Below, in pieces: positions 26,253 through 37,057 of a DNA stretch of 64,000 nucleotides; the stretch's first letter is position 1, and each line of letters starts with the position of its first letter. The notes below the pieces were generated by a model. The model had not been told where the DNA came from. It did no database searches and saw nothing but the letters and a program-made list of their open reading frames with translations. The translations under genes were made by a program, and so were the position numbers. This DNA is from Franzmannia pantelleriensis (GTDB taxonomy: Bacteria > Pseudomonadota > Gammaproteobacteria > Pseudomonadales > Halomonadaceae). The stretch lies in the NCBI RefSeq assembly GCF_900102875.1, contig NZ_FNGH01000005.1, forward strand, positions 124,001-188,000, written 5' to 3'.

Positions 26253-27110
26253 TCACTCCTCCGGCTCAGGAAAGCGCAGCGAATTGAGGCTGCGCTTGAC
26301 CGACTTGAGCTGCTCGGTGAGCTTCGGCCCGCGGGTCTTGGCGACTCCCACCGCGAGCACGTCGATCAGCACCAGATGGGCGATTCGCGAGCTCATCGGC
26401 GTGTAGATCTCGATGTCCTCGTGAACGTCGATGAACAGCGGGATCGAAACCTCGGCGGCCAGCGGCGAATCGCTCGGGCACAACCCGATCACCGTCGCGC
26501 CGACCTCGCGGGCCAGCTGGACGCTGGCAACCAGCGCCTTGGTACGGCCGGTCTGAGAGATCGCCACCACCACATCGCCGGGTTTCAGGGTCACTGCCGA
26601 CATGTTCTGCATGTGCGGGTCGGCATAGGCCGAGGTGGAGATCTGCAGGCGGAAGAACTTGTGCTGGGCGTCGAAGGCCACCGCGCCGGAGGCGCCGAAG
26701 CCGTAAAACTCGACACGGTTGGCCATCGCCAGAGCGCTGATCGCCTGGCTGAGCAGATCGTTGTCGAGCCGGTCACGCACCGACAGCAGGGTACCCACGG
26801 TGGAGTCGAAGATGCTGTGGGAAAACTCCGCCACCGAGTCATCGTCATTCATCGAGAACTGGGCGAACTGGCTGCCGGTGGCCAGCATCTGCGCCAGCTT
26901 GAGCTTGAAGTCTTGAAAGCCGTTACAGCCCAGCGCACGACAGAAGCGCACCACGGTGGGTTCGCTGACCTTGGCCTCGGTGGCCAGGTCGACGATGCGC
27001 ATGTGGATAACCTCGTCGGGGTTGCGCAGCACGAAGCGCGCAACCTTCTGTTCGGAGCGTCGAAAGTGCTCCATGCGGCTTCTCAGCTCGTCGAATAGGG
27101 CGCGGCTCAC
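26253..27110 (-). CDS. hexR: MurR/RpiR-family sugar-phosphate regulator, HexR-like
   Basis: This 285-residue repressor has an N-terminal winged HTH (about 1-80, with SEPTVVRFCRALGCNGFQDFK) and a C-terminal SIS domain (about 125-260; YGFGASGAVAFDAQHKF and ISQTGRTKALV). The tail (TPMSSRIAHLVLIDVLAVGV then SVKRSLNSLRFP) is HexR-like. HexR responds to 2-keto-3-deoxy-6-phosphogluconate and controls central carbon genes in proteobacteria. No zwf/edd genes are adjacent here, and no HexR palindrome (TGTAATTAAATTACA type) was seen in the 249 bp upstream, so the subfamily name is probable rather than certain. Confidence 0.82.
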   Translation of the reverse strand: MSRALFDELRSRMEHFRRSEQKVARFVLRNPDEVIHMRIVDLATEAKVSEPTVVRFCRALGCNGFQDFKLKLAQMLATGSQFAQFSMNDDDSVAEFSHSIFDSTVGTLLSVRDRLDNDLLSQAISALAMANRVEFYGFGASGAVAFDAQHKFFRLQISTSAYADPHMQNMSAVTLKPGDVVVAISQTGRTKALVASVQLAREVGATVIGLCPSDSPLAAEVSIPLFIDVHEDIEIYTPMSSRIAHLVLIDVLAVGVAKTRGPKLTEQLKSVKRSLNSLRFPEPEE

Positions 27111-27359
27111 GTCAGGCTCCTTGCTGGCATAACTTGTGCATAACTATTGGATATCCGGTGTACTGCCTGCGGCAAACCGCTAGCTGGTCACCAGTATGCC
27201 TCAGCGGCAGCGCGATGGTGAGCCCCCACTGGCAAGCAGCAAAAAACAGGGATTCATCATTTTGTCAACTGAGGTATAGTAAAAAGACCTGCCGGTAGCG
27301 TAGCGGTCTTCCGGCCGGATGCTACATCAAGTGAAAGTCTTGAGTCAGGAGAGTCGAAC

Positions 27360-27563
27360 ATGCGCAATGTCGAACAGGTATCCTCCCTCAAAACCGAGCT
27401 TCTCGATATTTTTATGAGCATGGAGGTCGATGAGCACAAGCAGCGCCAGAAGACCGCTGCCGTGCGCTACCTACGCGCCCGCCGCGGTATCGAGCTGCAC
27501 CGGGAGTTCAAACGTCTAGAGCGCGATATCGCCGATCTGGATGACGACGAGCTCATCCAGTAG
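27360..27563 (+). CDS. Small conserved-looking hypothetical protein (67 aa)
   Basis: This is a highly charged, mainly helical 67-residue protein without signal or membrane segment. It begins MRNVEQVSSLKTELLDIF, has a basic middle (KTAAVRYLRARRGIELHR) and an acidic end (RDIADLDDDELIQ). A good ribosome-binding site (CAGGAGAG) precedes the ATG, and TATAGT (27275-27280) lies 79 bp upstream as a possible -10. The size and basic-then-acidic layout resemble small cytoplasmic proteins of pseudomonads and relatives, but I do not recognise a function. It is divergent from the HexR-like gene across 249 bp. Confidence 0.7.
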   Translation: MRNVEQVSSLKTELLDIFMSMEVDEHKQRQKTAAVRYLRARRGIELHREFKRLERDIADLDDDELIQ

Positions 27564-27676
27564 GCAAAAATACACGGCCCAGCCGTTACTGCGCTACGGC
27601 GCCTACCGCTGTTCCCTGCAGGCCTCCCCCGAGCGAGGTCAGTTAGCCTTCACTCCCTCAATATCCGGCCGAACGC

Positions 27677-27842
27677 TTAAGAAAGCACTGCACAAATGCC
27701 TATACGAGCGAATCACTGCGTTGCGCGGTGCTGGTGCGCCAGCCCGGTCGGAATCCTCACATATACCCCATATGCTCCGGTTCCTGTGCTCCGTGCGCCT
27801 TGTGCTTCATCTCGCTCGGCGATTTGTTCAGAGTTTCCTTAA
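27677..27842. mobile_element. MITE-like element, 166 bp with terminal inverted repeats
   Basis: The ends are imperfect inverted repeats: left TTAAGAAAGCACTGCACAAA, right (reverse complement) TTAAGGAAACTCTGAACAAA, 17 of 21 positions matching including the next base. The outermost bases are TTAA at both ends. There is no coding capacity inside. The right TTAA supplies the stop codon of the DUF72 gene at 27839-27841. Together with the preceding 113 bp, which show nothing recognisable, it fills the 27564-27838 gap. A related short inverted repeat is at 23572-23630. No parent transposase is in the window. Confidence 0.6.
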
Positions 27843-28705
27843 AACAGCGTGGCCTGAGCCTCCCCGCTAAACGCCCCGATAGTCGCCTGACCGAGCCGGC
27901 TTGCCACCTCGTCGTGAAGCCGCCTTGCCAGCTGAGGGGCGTGACGGTTATCCGCGGTATGCACAAAGAGAAAAGGACTTTTCCCCTGTTTTATCCACAG
28001 GCATAGCCTCTCCGCCCAAGCCGTGAAGTAACGCTCATTGATCGCGTCGTCAACGTGACCGATAAACCGCACCAGCGGCCGGTCACCGGTGGACAGCACG
28101 TGTAGCGGGCGTCTGGGCTTTTCGCCTTGTGCCTTTAGAAGGCGCGGATCGCTGCCGGCCGGTGTGGAAAAGAGCGGACGTACGTCGAGCATGACACGAT
28201 CCACACCGCGACTTATCAACAACCGGTTAAGCATCACCTCGGCGCTGCCCTTGTGGAAAAAGTCGCTATGGCGGACCTCAACGGCACAAGGGATTTCCGC
28301 CGGCCAACGCGACAGCAGATGATCGAGCTGGGGAAGTTCCTCTGCCCCAAAATCGCGCGGCAGCTGCACCATCAAGGGGCCTAGGCGGTCATGCAAAGGG
28401 GCCAGGCGTTCAAGGAAGGTGTCGACCTCGGCATCGACATTCACCAGCCGCGCGTCGTGGGTCAGGCGCGCCGGTAGCTTGAAGCAGAAGCGGAAGTCGG
28501 CAGGCGCCTGTCGCGCCCAGCTGGCCACCGTCTCGACCTTGGGTGCACCGCTATAAAAAGTGGTATTGCCCTCCACGGCCGAAAAAACTCGGGCATAGTC
28601 ACTCAGCCACTCCTGCTGGCCACCGTGAGGCGGATAGAGACTACCTCGCCAGTCAACATTGGCCCACATGGCCAAGCCAAGGTAGAGTTGTCCGGCCACT
28701 GTCAC
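27839..28705 (-). CDS. DUF72 family protein (YecE-like)
   Basis: This 288-residue DUF72 protein is predicted to have a TIM-barrel-like fold; biochemical function is unknown. Family signs are LYLGLAMWANVDWRGSLYP near the start, NTTFYSGAPKVETVASWA, FCFKLPARLTHDARL, the CAVEVRHSDFF strand, and LVRFIGH. It starts with GTG (a second in-frame GTG is two codons downstream; GAGG upstream fits either). The stop codon lies in the terminal TTAA of a MITE-like element, so the last residues may have been altered by the insertion, though the length is normal. Only 11 bp separate its start from that of the divergent PAP2 gene. Confidence 0.88.
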   Translation of the reverse strand: MTVAGQLYLGLAMWANVDWRGSLYPPHGGQQEWLSDYARVFSAVEGNTTFYSGAPKVETVASWARQAPADFRFCFKLPARLTHDARLVNVDAEVDTFLERLAPLHDRLGPLMVQLPRDFGAEELPQLDHLLSRWPAEIPCAVEVRHSDFFHKGSAEVMLNRLLISRGVDRVMLDVRPLFSTPAGSDPRLLKAQGEKPRRPLHVLSTGDRPLVRFIGHVDDAINERYFTAWAERLCLWIKQGKSPFLFVHTADNRHAPQLARRLHDEVASRLGQATIGAFSGEAQATLF

Positions 28706-28716
28706 CTCGCTGTCAC

Positions 28717-29325
28717 ATGAATGCCATGAACACCCTGAATCTCACGCTATTCGATCTTCTCAACGCGCCGCCCGATACAGCTTCCAGCAGCGTGCTAATC
28801 GCCCAGCTGTGTGCGGTCCAATTGATCTGGCTGGTGCCGGCCCTGCTGGTCGTCGGTTGGCTGCGCGGCAGCGAACGGCTCAAGCGCCCCCTGCTAGAGG
28901 CGTTCATGGCTACCCTGCTGGCGCTGGCGATTAGCTACGTCATCGGCCTGCTATGGCCAACGCCACGCCCCTTCATGGTGCCGGTTGGTGAGTCTCTGCT
29001 GGAACACCGTGCGACCCCCGCCTTCCCCAGCAATCACCTGACCATCATATTGACCATGAGCTTCAGCCTGCTGCTGCATATCAAGACGCGGCGCATCGGA
29101 GCTGCCTTGCTACTACTGGCACTACCCGTGGCCTGGGCGAGGATCTTCCTCGGCGTGCACTTCCCCCAGGACATGCTGGGCGCCGCCGTGCTGGCTGCCA
29201 GTGTTGCCGGCCTGGTAGGCGCTTGCCGTGGCTGGCTGGTGGCGCCCTTCTATCACCACGTGGCCAGCCGGCTGTATCGCTGGCTGTTCGCCCCGCTGAT
29301 CCAGCGGGGCTGGGTACGCAGCTGA
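28717..29325 (+). CDS. PAP2-type phosphatase, probable undecaprenyl-diphosphatase
   Basis: This is a membrane phosphatase of about 202 residues in the PAP2 superfamily. The phosphatase signature is visible in three parts: LWPTPRP, FPSNH, and ARIFLGVHFPQD (Arg and His). About five hydrophobic segments surround them. By analogy with BcrC/YbjG it may recycle undecaprenyl diphosphate at the outer face of the inner membrane, alongside UppP encoded at 34554-35351. No clear ribosome-binding site precedes ATG 28717; a second ATG three codons on is possible. Its promoter must overlap the divergent DUF72 gene. Confidence 0.85.
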   Translation: MNAMNTLNLTLFDLLNAPPDTASSSVLIAQLCAVQLIWLVPALLVVGWLRGSERLKRPLLEAFMATLLALAISYVIGLLWPTPRPFMVPVGESLLEHRATPAFPSNHLTIILTMSFSLLLHIKTRRIGAALLLLALPVAWARIFLGVHFPQDMLGAAVLAASVAGLVGACRGWLVAPFYHHVASRLYRWLFAPLIQRGWVRS

Positions 29326-29327
29326 CG

Positions 29328-31163
<1,836 letters not shown>

Positions 31164-31167
31164 TGCA

Positions 31168-31950
31168 CTACCTCCTTGATTCAGGTTCGTCCACCGCGAC
31201 GGTGACGACCTCGACGTCGTGTGCCTCGATCGCCCGGCGGGCGGTATCTTCGAGGCGCTGGTCCGTGATCAGTGTATCGATACAAGCCCACGGCAACTCG
31301 AGATTAGGGATCCGCCGACCTATCTTGTCGGCCTCTACCAGTACCACGACCTCTCGAGCCACCTCGGCCATGACCCGCGACAGCCCCAGCAGCTCGTTGA
31401 AGGTCGTTGTGCCTCGCGCCAGATCGATGCCATCGGCACCGATGAATAGCTGGTCGAAATCATAGTGGCGCAGTACATCCTCGGCGACCTGGCCTTGGAA
31501 CGACTCTGAGTGGGGATCCCAGGTGCCGCCGGTCATCAGCAGCATGGGCTCGCGCTCCAGGGCATGTAGCGCATTGGCGACTGCCAAGGAGTTGGTCATG
31601 ACTACCAGGCCGGTCTTGCCGTCCAGCTCGGGAATCATCGCCGAGGTCGTGGTACCGCTGTCGATGATGATGCGGTTGTGCTCACGAAGCCGCCGTGCCG
31701 CGGCAACGGCTATTGCCCGTTTGGCTGCTGACACGTTCAGCGCAGTGTCGAGCAGCTCGGCCGGCAGCGGCATGGCGCCGCCATGGCGGCGCAATAGCAG
31801 CCCGCTCTTCTCCAGGGTGGCCAGATCCTTGCGGATCGTCACCTCGGAGAAATCGAAGCGCTGCGCCAGGGCCTCGACGCTGACTTCGCCCTCGGTGTTC
31901 ACATAGGCCAGGATGGCATGGCGCCGCTGGGCGGTATTGCGCTTAGTCAT
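31168..31950 (-). CDS. glmR: DeoR-family regulator of glmS (GlmR-like)
   Basis: This 260-residue DeoR-type regulator has an N-terminal HTH ([20 protein letters not shown], then [19 protein letters not shown]) and a C-terminal sugar-phosphate sensor domain ([39 protein letters not shown]). In gammaproteobacteria the DeoR regulator directly upstream of glmS is known as GlmR and senses amino-sugar phosphates. The 4-bp gap to glmS supports this role. A palindrome at 31971-31983 in its own promoter region suggests autoregulation. Confidence 0.85.
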   Translation of the reverse strand: MTKRNTAQRRHAILAYVNTEGEVSVEALAQRFDFSEVTIRKDLATLEKSGLLLRRHGGAMPLPAELLDTALNVSAAKRAIAVAAARRLREHNRIIIDSGTTTSAMIPELDGKTGLVVMTNSLAVANALHALEREPMLLMTGGTWDPHSESFQGQVAEDVLRHYDFDQLFIGADGIDLARGTTTFNELLGLSRVMAEVAREVVVLVEADKIGRRIPNLELPWACIDTLITDQRLEDTARRAIEAHDVEVVTVAVDEPESRR

Positions 31951-31964
31951 GTCAATTTGAAACC

Positions 31965-31983
31965 ACTATATTTCGATTCGAAA
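31965..31983 (-). promoter_or_regulatory. glmR promoter with palindromic operator candidate
   Basis: On the minus strand TATAGT (31965-31970) is a good -10. Immediately upstream, TTTCGATTCGAAA (31971-31983, perfect 6-bp arms) occupies the spacer region. DeoR-family operators often contain TTTCG/CGAAA units. Binding here would block RNA polymerase. The -35 is weak, so activation by another factor is possible. Confidence 0.55.
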
Positions 31984-32039
31984 GATATAGATCGACAAAT
32001 GAAAGACTATTCGGCTGGTAAGGTCAACAAACCAGGCAT

Positions 32040-32072
32040 AAAAATGCCGCTTCGACAGGATCGAAGCGGCAT
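32040..32072 (-). terminator. Rho-independent terminator of glmU
   Basis: ATGCCGCTTCGA and TCGAAGCGGCAT form a 12-bp perfect stem with a 5-nt loop, followed on the minus strand by TTTTT (the adenines at 32040-32044 on the plus strand). It lies 20 bp after the glmU stop codon. Confidence 0.88.
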
Positions 32073-32092
32073 AGGCCCGGAGCGCCGATGGT

Positions 32093-33454
32093 TCAGGACG
32101 TCTTGGTTGGCCGCGGCCAGCCAGGCTTGCTGATCTGTCGCGCCCGCGATACCGCCAGGGCACCGTCGGCAATATCCTTGCTGATGGTCGAGCCGGCGCC
32201 AACGGTGGCGCCCTTGCCCACGCTGACCGGCGCCACCAGTGCGCTGTTGGAGCCGATGAAGGCGTCGTCACCGATCTCGGTACGATGCTTGTTGGCACCG
32301 TCGTAGTTGCAGGTGATGGTACCGGCGCCTACGTTGACCCCGCGTCCCAGGCTGGCGTCACCAACATAGCTAAGGTGATTGATCTTGCTGCCTTCACCGA
32401 CCTCGACGTTCTTGGTTTCGACGAAGTTACCGACCTTGGCACCCACCGCCAGGCGTGACCCCGGGCGCAGCCGGGCAAAGGGCCCAATGCGATTATGTCC
32501 GGCGGCCACCGCACCCTCGAGAACGCTATGCGACTCGATCACGCTCTCGGCGCCGATATGGCTGTCGCGAATCACGCAGTAAGGGCCAATGCGCACGCCT
32601 TCACCGAGTTCCACCTCGCCTTCGAACACGCAGCCGACGTCGATCTCTACATCGTGGCCACAGCGCAGGCTGCCGCGTACGTCCAGGCGCGCCGGGTCGG
32701 CCAGCGCAACCCCTTCAGCCATCAGCTGCTCGGCGATGGCTTGCTGATGGGCTCGCTCGAGACGCGCCATCTGGGCACGATTATTGACGCCCTCGACCTC
32801 CACCGGGCTGGACGGCTGGGCGGTAGCAATGTCAACGCCCTCCGCCGCTGCCAAGGCAATCACGTCGGTCAGGTAGTACTCGCCCTGGGCGTTGTCCGCC
32901 GAGAGCTGTGGCAACCAGCGACGCAGTTGGCTGGTGGTCATCGCCATGATCCCGGTATTGCACTCCTGAATCGCCCGCTCACTCTCACTGGCATCCTTGT
33001 GCTCGACGATGGCCACTGCCTGGCCGTCGTCATTACGCAGGATACGGCCATAGCCACTAGGGTCGTCGAGGGTCACGGTGAGCAGCGCCATCTGCCGCTC
33101 GCTGACGCTGTCGAGCAGCGCCGCCAGGGTCTCGCGACGAATCAGTGGCACATCGCCGTAGAGCACCAGCACCTTGTCGGGGCCCAGGGCATCGAGGGCC
33201 TGGGCCACCGCATGGCCAGTGCCCTTCTGCTCGGCCTGCACGGCAAAACTCACCGGGCTGTCACCCAGCGCCTGGCGCAACTGATCGCCACCGTGGCCGA
33301 TTACCACGTGCAGCTTCTCGGCATCGAGGGTAGCCGCGGTATCGATGACATGACGCACCATCGGCTTGCCGGCCAGGCTGTGTAGCACTTTGGGCCGTGT
33401 AGAGCGCATCCGTGTGCCTTGGCCAGCGGCTAGAATTACTACGTCGAGGGTCAT
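32093..33454 (-). CDS. glmU: Bifunctional GlmU (GlcN-1-P acetyltransferase / GlcNAc-1-P uridyltransferase)
   Basis: GlmU makes UDP-GlcNAc for peptidoglycan and lipopolysaccharide. The product is about 453 residues (family about 456). The N-terminal uridyltransferase domain opens VILAAGQGTRMRSTRPKVLH and has LYGDVPLI and AEQKGTGHAVAQAL. The C-terminal left-handed beta-helix has hexapeptide repeats and the acetyltransferase region RLRPGSRLAVGAKVGNFVE and NHLSYVGDASLG. The start at 33454 has AAGGAGAG upstream, 13 bp after apbE. It shares the pathway with glmS, from which it is separated by its own terminator and the glmR promoter. Confidence 0.97.
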   Translation of the reverse strand: MTLDVVILAAGQGTRMRSTRPKVLHSLAGKPMVRHVIDTAATLDAEKLHVVIGHGGDQLRQALGDSPVSFAVQAEQKGTGHAVAQALDALGPDKVLVLYGDVPLIRRETLAALLDSVSERQMALLTVTLDDPSGYGRILRNDDGQAVAIVEHKDASESERAIQECNTGIMAMTTSQLRRWLPQLSADNAQGEYYLTDVIALAAAEGVDIATAQPSSPVEVEGVNNRAQMARLERAHQQAIAEQLMAEGVALADPARLDVRGSLRCGHDVEIDVGCVFEGEVELGEGVRIGPYCVIRDSHIGAESVIESHSVLEGAVAAGHNRIGPFARLRPGSRLAVGAKVGNFVETKNVEVGEGSKINHLSYVGDASLGRGVNVGAGTITCNYDGANKHRTEIGDDAFIGSNSALVAPVSVGKGATVGAGSTISKDIADGALAVSRARQISKPGWPRPTKTS

Positions 33455-33467
33455 GCTCTCTCCTTGT

Positions 33468-34535
33468 TCAGTCGTCGACATCGATGCCGATATCGGCGAG
33501 CGTCTCGGCGCCGAAATAGTCGATGAATGCCGAACTCGTACGCGTCGCCCAACCGTCACCGTCGCGCACCAGCAGCATCACCATCAGGCTGTGCTGCTCG
33601 GCCAGCTGTAGCCCCTGCTCGGGGCCTAGCACCATCAATGCCGTGGCCCAGGCATCGGCCCAGGCGTTGGAGGGGTGCAACACCGTCACCGAGGCCAGCG
33701 AATGCTCGATCGGCGTGCCGCTGCGCGGGTCGATGGTATGCGAATAACGCCGTCCGTCGGCCTCGAAATAGTTGCGGTAGTCGCCGGATGTGGCCACCGA
33801 AATATCGTGCAGCGGCAGCGTATGATGGGCAACCTGACGACTACCGTCCGGTACCTCGACGCCGATCCGCCACGGGTTCTGCTGCTCATCACGATAGCCC
33901 TTGACGATCAGATCGCCACCCAGGTTGACCAGATAATGTTCTATGCCTTGCGCGTCGAGGTAGGCGGCGACGCGATCGGTGCCGTGGCCCTTGGCCACCC
34001 CACCGAGGTCGATGAATACATCGCCGGTACGCCTGGCCCGGGTTTCGCTGGCGTCCAGCTCGAGCTTGTCGTAGCCGACCTCTGCAAGCCGTTCTGCAAG
34101 ATCTTCCGGTGACGGGACTTCCTGGGGGCGGGATTCCGAGCCGAAACTCCACAGGTTGACCAGTCCTCCGATGGTGACATCGAAGCTGCCATCACTCTCC
34201 GCGGCCACCGACTGACTCACCGCCAGCACTTCGAACAGCGCATCGGAGAGCGTCAGCCACTCACCCACCGGCGTATTATTGAGGTCCATCAGTTCGCTGT
34301 CGTCACGGTAGATCGACATCGCCGCATCGACATCGTCGAGTTCGGCAACGAAGCCCTCCTCGAGGTCTTCGGCCTGGCTGCGGGTGAGCGGGTCGGCGAT
34401 GGTGACCTGATAGAAGGAACCGAAGATGTTGCCCTCGAGCCGCACCGGTGAATCGAGCTCAGGATCCTGCTCACCGCAGCCGGCTAGGAGTGCGGCGGGG
34501 AGTAACGACAACAGCAAAAGACGGATGACGTTCAT
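33468..34535 (-). CDS. apbE: FAD:protein FMN transferase ApbE (lipoprotein)
   Basis: ApbE attaches FMN covalently to a Thr of target proteins such as the Na+-translocating NQR and RNF subunits. The 355-residue protein starts with a lipoprotein signal whose lipobox is LLAGC, so it should be anchored to a membrane facing the periplasm. Family motifs include GSFYQVTI near the N-terminus, GSFDVTIGGLVNLWSFG, FIDLGGVAKGHGTDRVA, and YSHTIDPRSGTPI, with a C-terminal GYATAL-like stretch (WADAWATALMVLGPEQGL). It lies between uppP and glmU in the same direction. Its flavoprotein target is not in this window. Confidence 0.94.
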   Translation of the reverse strand: MNVIRLLLLSLLPAALLAGCGEQDPELDSPVRLEGNIFGSFYQVTIADPLTRSQAEDLEEGFVAELDDVDAAMSIYRDDSELMDLNNTPVGEWLTLSDALFEVLAVSQSVAAESDGSFDVTIGGLVNLWSFGSESRPQEVPSPEDLAERLAEVGYDKLELDASETRARRTGDVFIDLGGVAKGHGTDRVAAYLDAQGIEHYLVNLGGDLIVKGYRDEQQNPWRIGVEVPDGSRQVAHHTLPLHDISVATSGDYRNYFEADGRRYSHTIDPRSGTPIEHSLASVTVLHPSNAWADAWATALMVLGPEQGLQLAEQHSLMVMLLVRDGDGWATRTSSAFIDYFGAETLADIGIDVDD

Positions 34536-34553
34536 GCTTACTCTCTCCAGGGG

Positions 34554-35351
34554 CTACCAGAAGAACCACAGCAGCCAGAGTCCAAAGATAACGCGATAGA
34601 TGACGAAGGGCTGCATGCCGATGCGCTTGATGAAGGCCAGGAAGTAGTGAATGCACAGATAGGCACTGATACCCGACAGCAGTGTCCCGAGCAGCAGTGC
34701 CACCCAGGCGACGTCCTCCGGTTCGCGAATCAAGCCGAACACCTCGAGCCCACCGGCCAGCACGATCACCGGAATCGACATCAGAAACGAAAACCGCGCC
34801 GCTGCTTCACGATTCATGCCAAGCAGTAGCGCGGCAGTGATGGTGATCCCCGAGCGCGACGTACCGGGAATCAAGGCTAGCGCCTGGGCGCCGCCGATCA
34901 GCAGCGCATCCTTGAGGCTGAGCTGATACTCGCTACGCTCCCCCTTCTTGCGCCAGTCGGCATAGCCCAGCACCAGCCCGAAGCCGATCAAGCTAACGCC
35001 GATCAGCAGCGGCGAGCGCATGCTGGTCTCGATGGGGCCCTTGAAGATCAGTGCCGCAATGCCCACCGGCACCGTCGCCAGCAGCACCCACCACGCCAGT
35101 TGACCGTCCTCATCGCTCTGATGACCGCGACAGGACGCCAGCCAGCTCAACGTCATGCGCTTCAGCTCATGGCGAAAATAGAGAATCACCGCCGCCAGAC
35201 TGCCGATATGCAGCGCCACGTCGAAGGCCAGGCCCTGATCGTCCCAAGGAGTCAGCACCGGCACCAGAATCAGGTGCGCCGAACTGGAGATTGGCAGGAA
35301 CTCGGTTAACCCCTGGACCAACGAAAGAACGACGACCTGTAGCCAATCCAT
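34554..35351 (-). CDS. uppP: Undecaprenyl-diphosphatase UppP (BacA)
   Basis: UppP recycles undecaprenyl diphosphate, the lipid carrier of cell-wall synthesis; overproduction gives bacitracin resistance. The 265-residue multi-spanning protein has both signature regions: GLTEFLPISSSAHL near the N-terminus and IPGTSRSGITITAALLLG in the middle. The end YLCIHYFLAFIKRIGMQPF is family-typical. It is followed 18 bp later by apbE. About 240 bp of non-coding sequence precede it, containing a hairpin and no recognised gene. Confidence 0.97.
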   Translation of the reverse strand: MDWLQVVVLSLVQGLTEFLPISSSAHLILVPVLTPWDDQGLAFDVALHIGSLAAVILYFRHELKRMTLSWLASCRGHQSDEDGQLAWWVLLATVPVGIAALIFKGPIETSMRSPLLIGVSLIGFGLVLGYADWRKKGERSEYQLSLKDALLIGGAQALALIPGTSRSGITITAALLLGMNREAAARFSFLMSIPVIVLAGGLEVFGLIREPEDVAWVALLLGTLLSGISAYLCIHYFLAFIKRIGMQPFVIYRVIFGLWLLWFFW

Positions 35352-35545
35352 GGAGAGTCCTTAATTGGTCGATAGATGACACCCCGCTCAGGCGGCACTG
35401 AGCACTCACTTCAAGTGCCACCCAGGGCAGGACCATAGCCAGGATACACACTCGGTAATATGCTGTCCGCCGGGACCGGTGTGCCATCTGTCACCGCGAT
35501 CCTAACCAAGCTCTATGTGCATTGTATGAAAGCCATCCCGACAGG

Positions 35546-35573
35546 CGCCGGGCAAATGGTCGTGCCCGGCGTC
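35546..35573 (-). terminator. Hairpin downstream of mgtE
   Basis: GCGCCGGGCA and TGCCCGGCGT pair over 10 bp (one G-U) around an 8-nt loop, 20 bp after the mgtE stop codon. No T-run follows on the minus strand, so it is a weak or Rho-assisted terminator at best. Confidence 0.5.
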
Positions 35574-35593
35574 TTGAGTGCCGAATGAGTGGC

Positions 35594-36973
35594 CTATCCT
35601 CCTGGCAGCCCCAATATGGCGGTGGCCAAGGCAAAGTAGATCAGCACCCCGGAGGCATCGGCAATCGACGTTACCAGTGGTGCAGAGGCCGTCGCCGGAT
35701 CCCAGCCCAAGCGATTGAGGATGAAAGGCAGGATCATCCCGATCAGGCTGCCGACGATCACGATCAATACCATGCTCATGGCGACTACCAGGGCGATCTC
35801 GGTGCCCGCACGGAACACCCCCACCACCGACACGGCCAGCGCCATGGTCAGACCCAGGCCCAGGGCGACGAATACTTCGCGACCCAGCAGCTTGGCCCAG
35901 TCACGACTGCGCACGTCGCCGGTGGCCATACCCCGCACCATCAGCGTCGCGGCCTGGGAACCGGCGTTACCGCCGCTGTCGACCAACAGTGGGAGGAAGA
36001 ACACCAACGCAATATAGGCTTCAATGGTCTCCTCGAAGTAGGCGATACCGGCACCCGAAAAGATATTGGCGAATACCAGCAGCACCAGCCAGACGATGCG
36101 CTTGCGATAGAGTTCAAACAGACTGGCAGAACGCAGGCCTCCTTCCAGCTTGCCGACGGACACCCCCTTGTGCATGTCCTCGGTGGCCTCCTCCTCGGCG
36201 ACGTCCATGGCGTCGTCGTGGGTGATGATACCCACCAGGCGTGCATCGGCATCCAGCACCGGTACCGCCAGCATGTCGTAGCGGGCGATCATCTTGGCGA
36301 CATCTTCCTGAGCCGCCTCCACGTCCACGCTGATCACGTCCTTGATCATCAGGTCATCGACCAGCGCCCCAGGGCGCGCCACCATCAGCTGACGTAGCGA
36401 CAGGGTGCCGGCCAACCGACCATCTGTGTCGGTGATATACAGCTGGTAGACCGTTTCCGCATCTGGCGCCGTCTGGCGTACCCGCATCATCGCCTGAGAT
36501 ACCGTCATGCCACTGGGAATTGCCACGTAGTCCGAGGTCATGATCGCCCCGGCGGTCCCCTCCTCATAGCTGGCCAGCCGCTTGAGATCCTCGCGCTCCT
36601 GCTTGGCCATACGCCTCAGAAGCCCCTCGCGGCGGTCTTCATCGAGCAGGTTAAAGAGGTCGGCCCGCTCATCGGCACTCATCTCTTCCAGTACAGACAG
36701 CAGGGTTTCATCACTCATTTCATTGGCGAGTTCTTCCTGGAGGTCCTCTGGAAGGTAGCCAATGATATGCGCACGCCGCTCCACAGACAGCGTCGCCAGC
36801 AGGGCAAATACCGTTTGGCGATGCTCCTCCTCTTCGGCGATATGCTCGAGAACCTCGGCGATATCGGCAGCCCGCATCTCCTGCAGCAGGCGCTCCAGTT
36901 GCTCGGTCTCATCGGCTTGCAGGGCAACCATCAGAGCATCGTGCTGCTCAATCAAGGATTCGTTCAGGGACAT
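35594..36973 (-). CDS. mgtE: Magnesium transporter MgtE
   Basis: MgtE is a Mg2+-gated Mg2+ channel of the inner membrane. The product is about 459 residues. The N-terminal superhelical domain is rich in acidic helices (about 1-130), two CBS domains follow (about 135-265; MTSDYVAIPSGMTVSQAM and MIKDVISVDVEAAQEDVA), and five membrane helices make the pore (RKRIVWLVLLVFANIF, PLLVDSGGNAGSQAATL with the conserved GGNAG). The start at 36973 has AGGAGG upstream. It lies just downstream of the ATP synthase operon, separated by a strong terminator. Confidence 0.96.
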   Translation of the reverse strand: MSLNESLIEQHDALMVALQADETEQLERLLQEMRAADIAEVLEHIAEEEEHRQTVFALLATLSVERRAHIIGYLPEDLQEELANEMSDETLLSVLEEMSADERADLFNLLDEDRREGLLRRMAKQEREDLKRLASYEEGTAGAIMTSDYVAIPSGMTVSQAMMRVRQTAPDAETVYQLYITDTDGRLAGTLSLRQLMVARPGALVDDLMIKDVISVDVEAAQEDVAKMIARYDMLAVPVLDADARLVGIITHDDAMDVAEEEATEDMHKGVSVGKLEGGLRSASLFELYRKRIVWLVLLVFANIFSGAGIAYFEETIEAYIALVFFLPLLVDSGGNAGSQAATLMVRGMATGDVRSRDWAKLLGREVFVALGLGLTMALAVSVVGVFRAGTEIALVVAMSMVLIVIVGSLIGMILPFILNRLGWDPATASAPLVTSIADASGVLIYFALATAILGLPGG

Positions 36974-37057
36974 GGCATCCTCCTGACGCCTATTGGAATG
37001 GTAACCAAGCCAGGTTGTGGCCGGCCACGATGGCTGCTGCCATGATAACAGACATGC

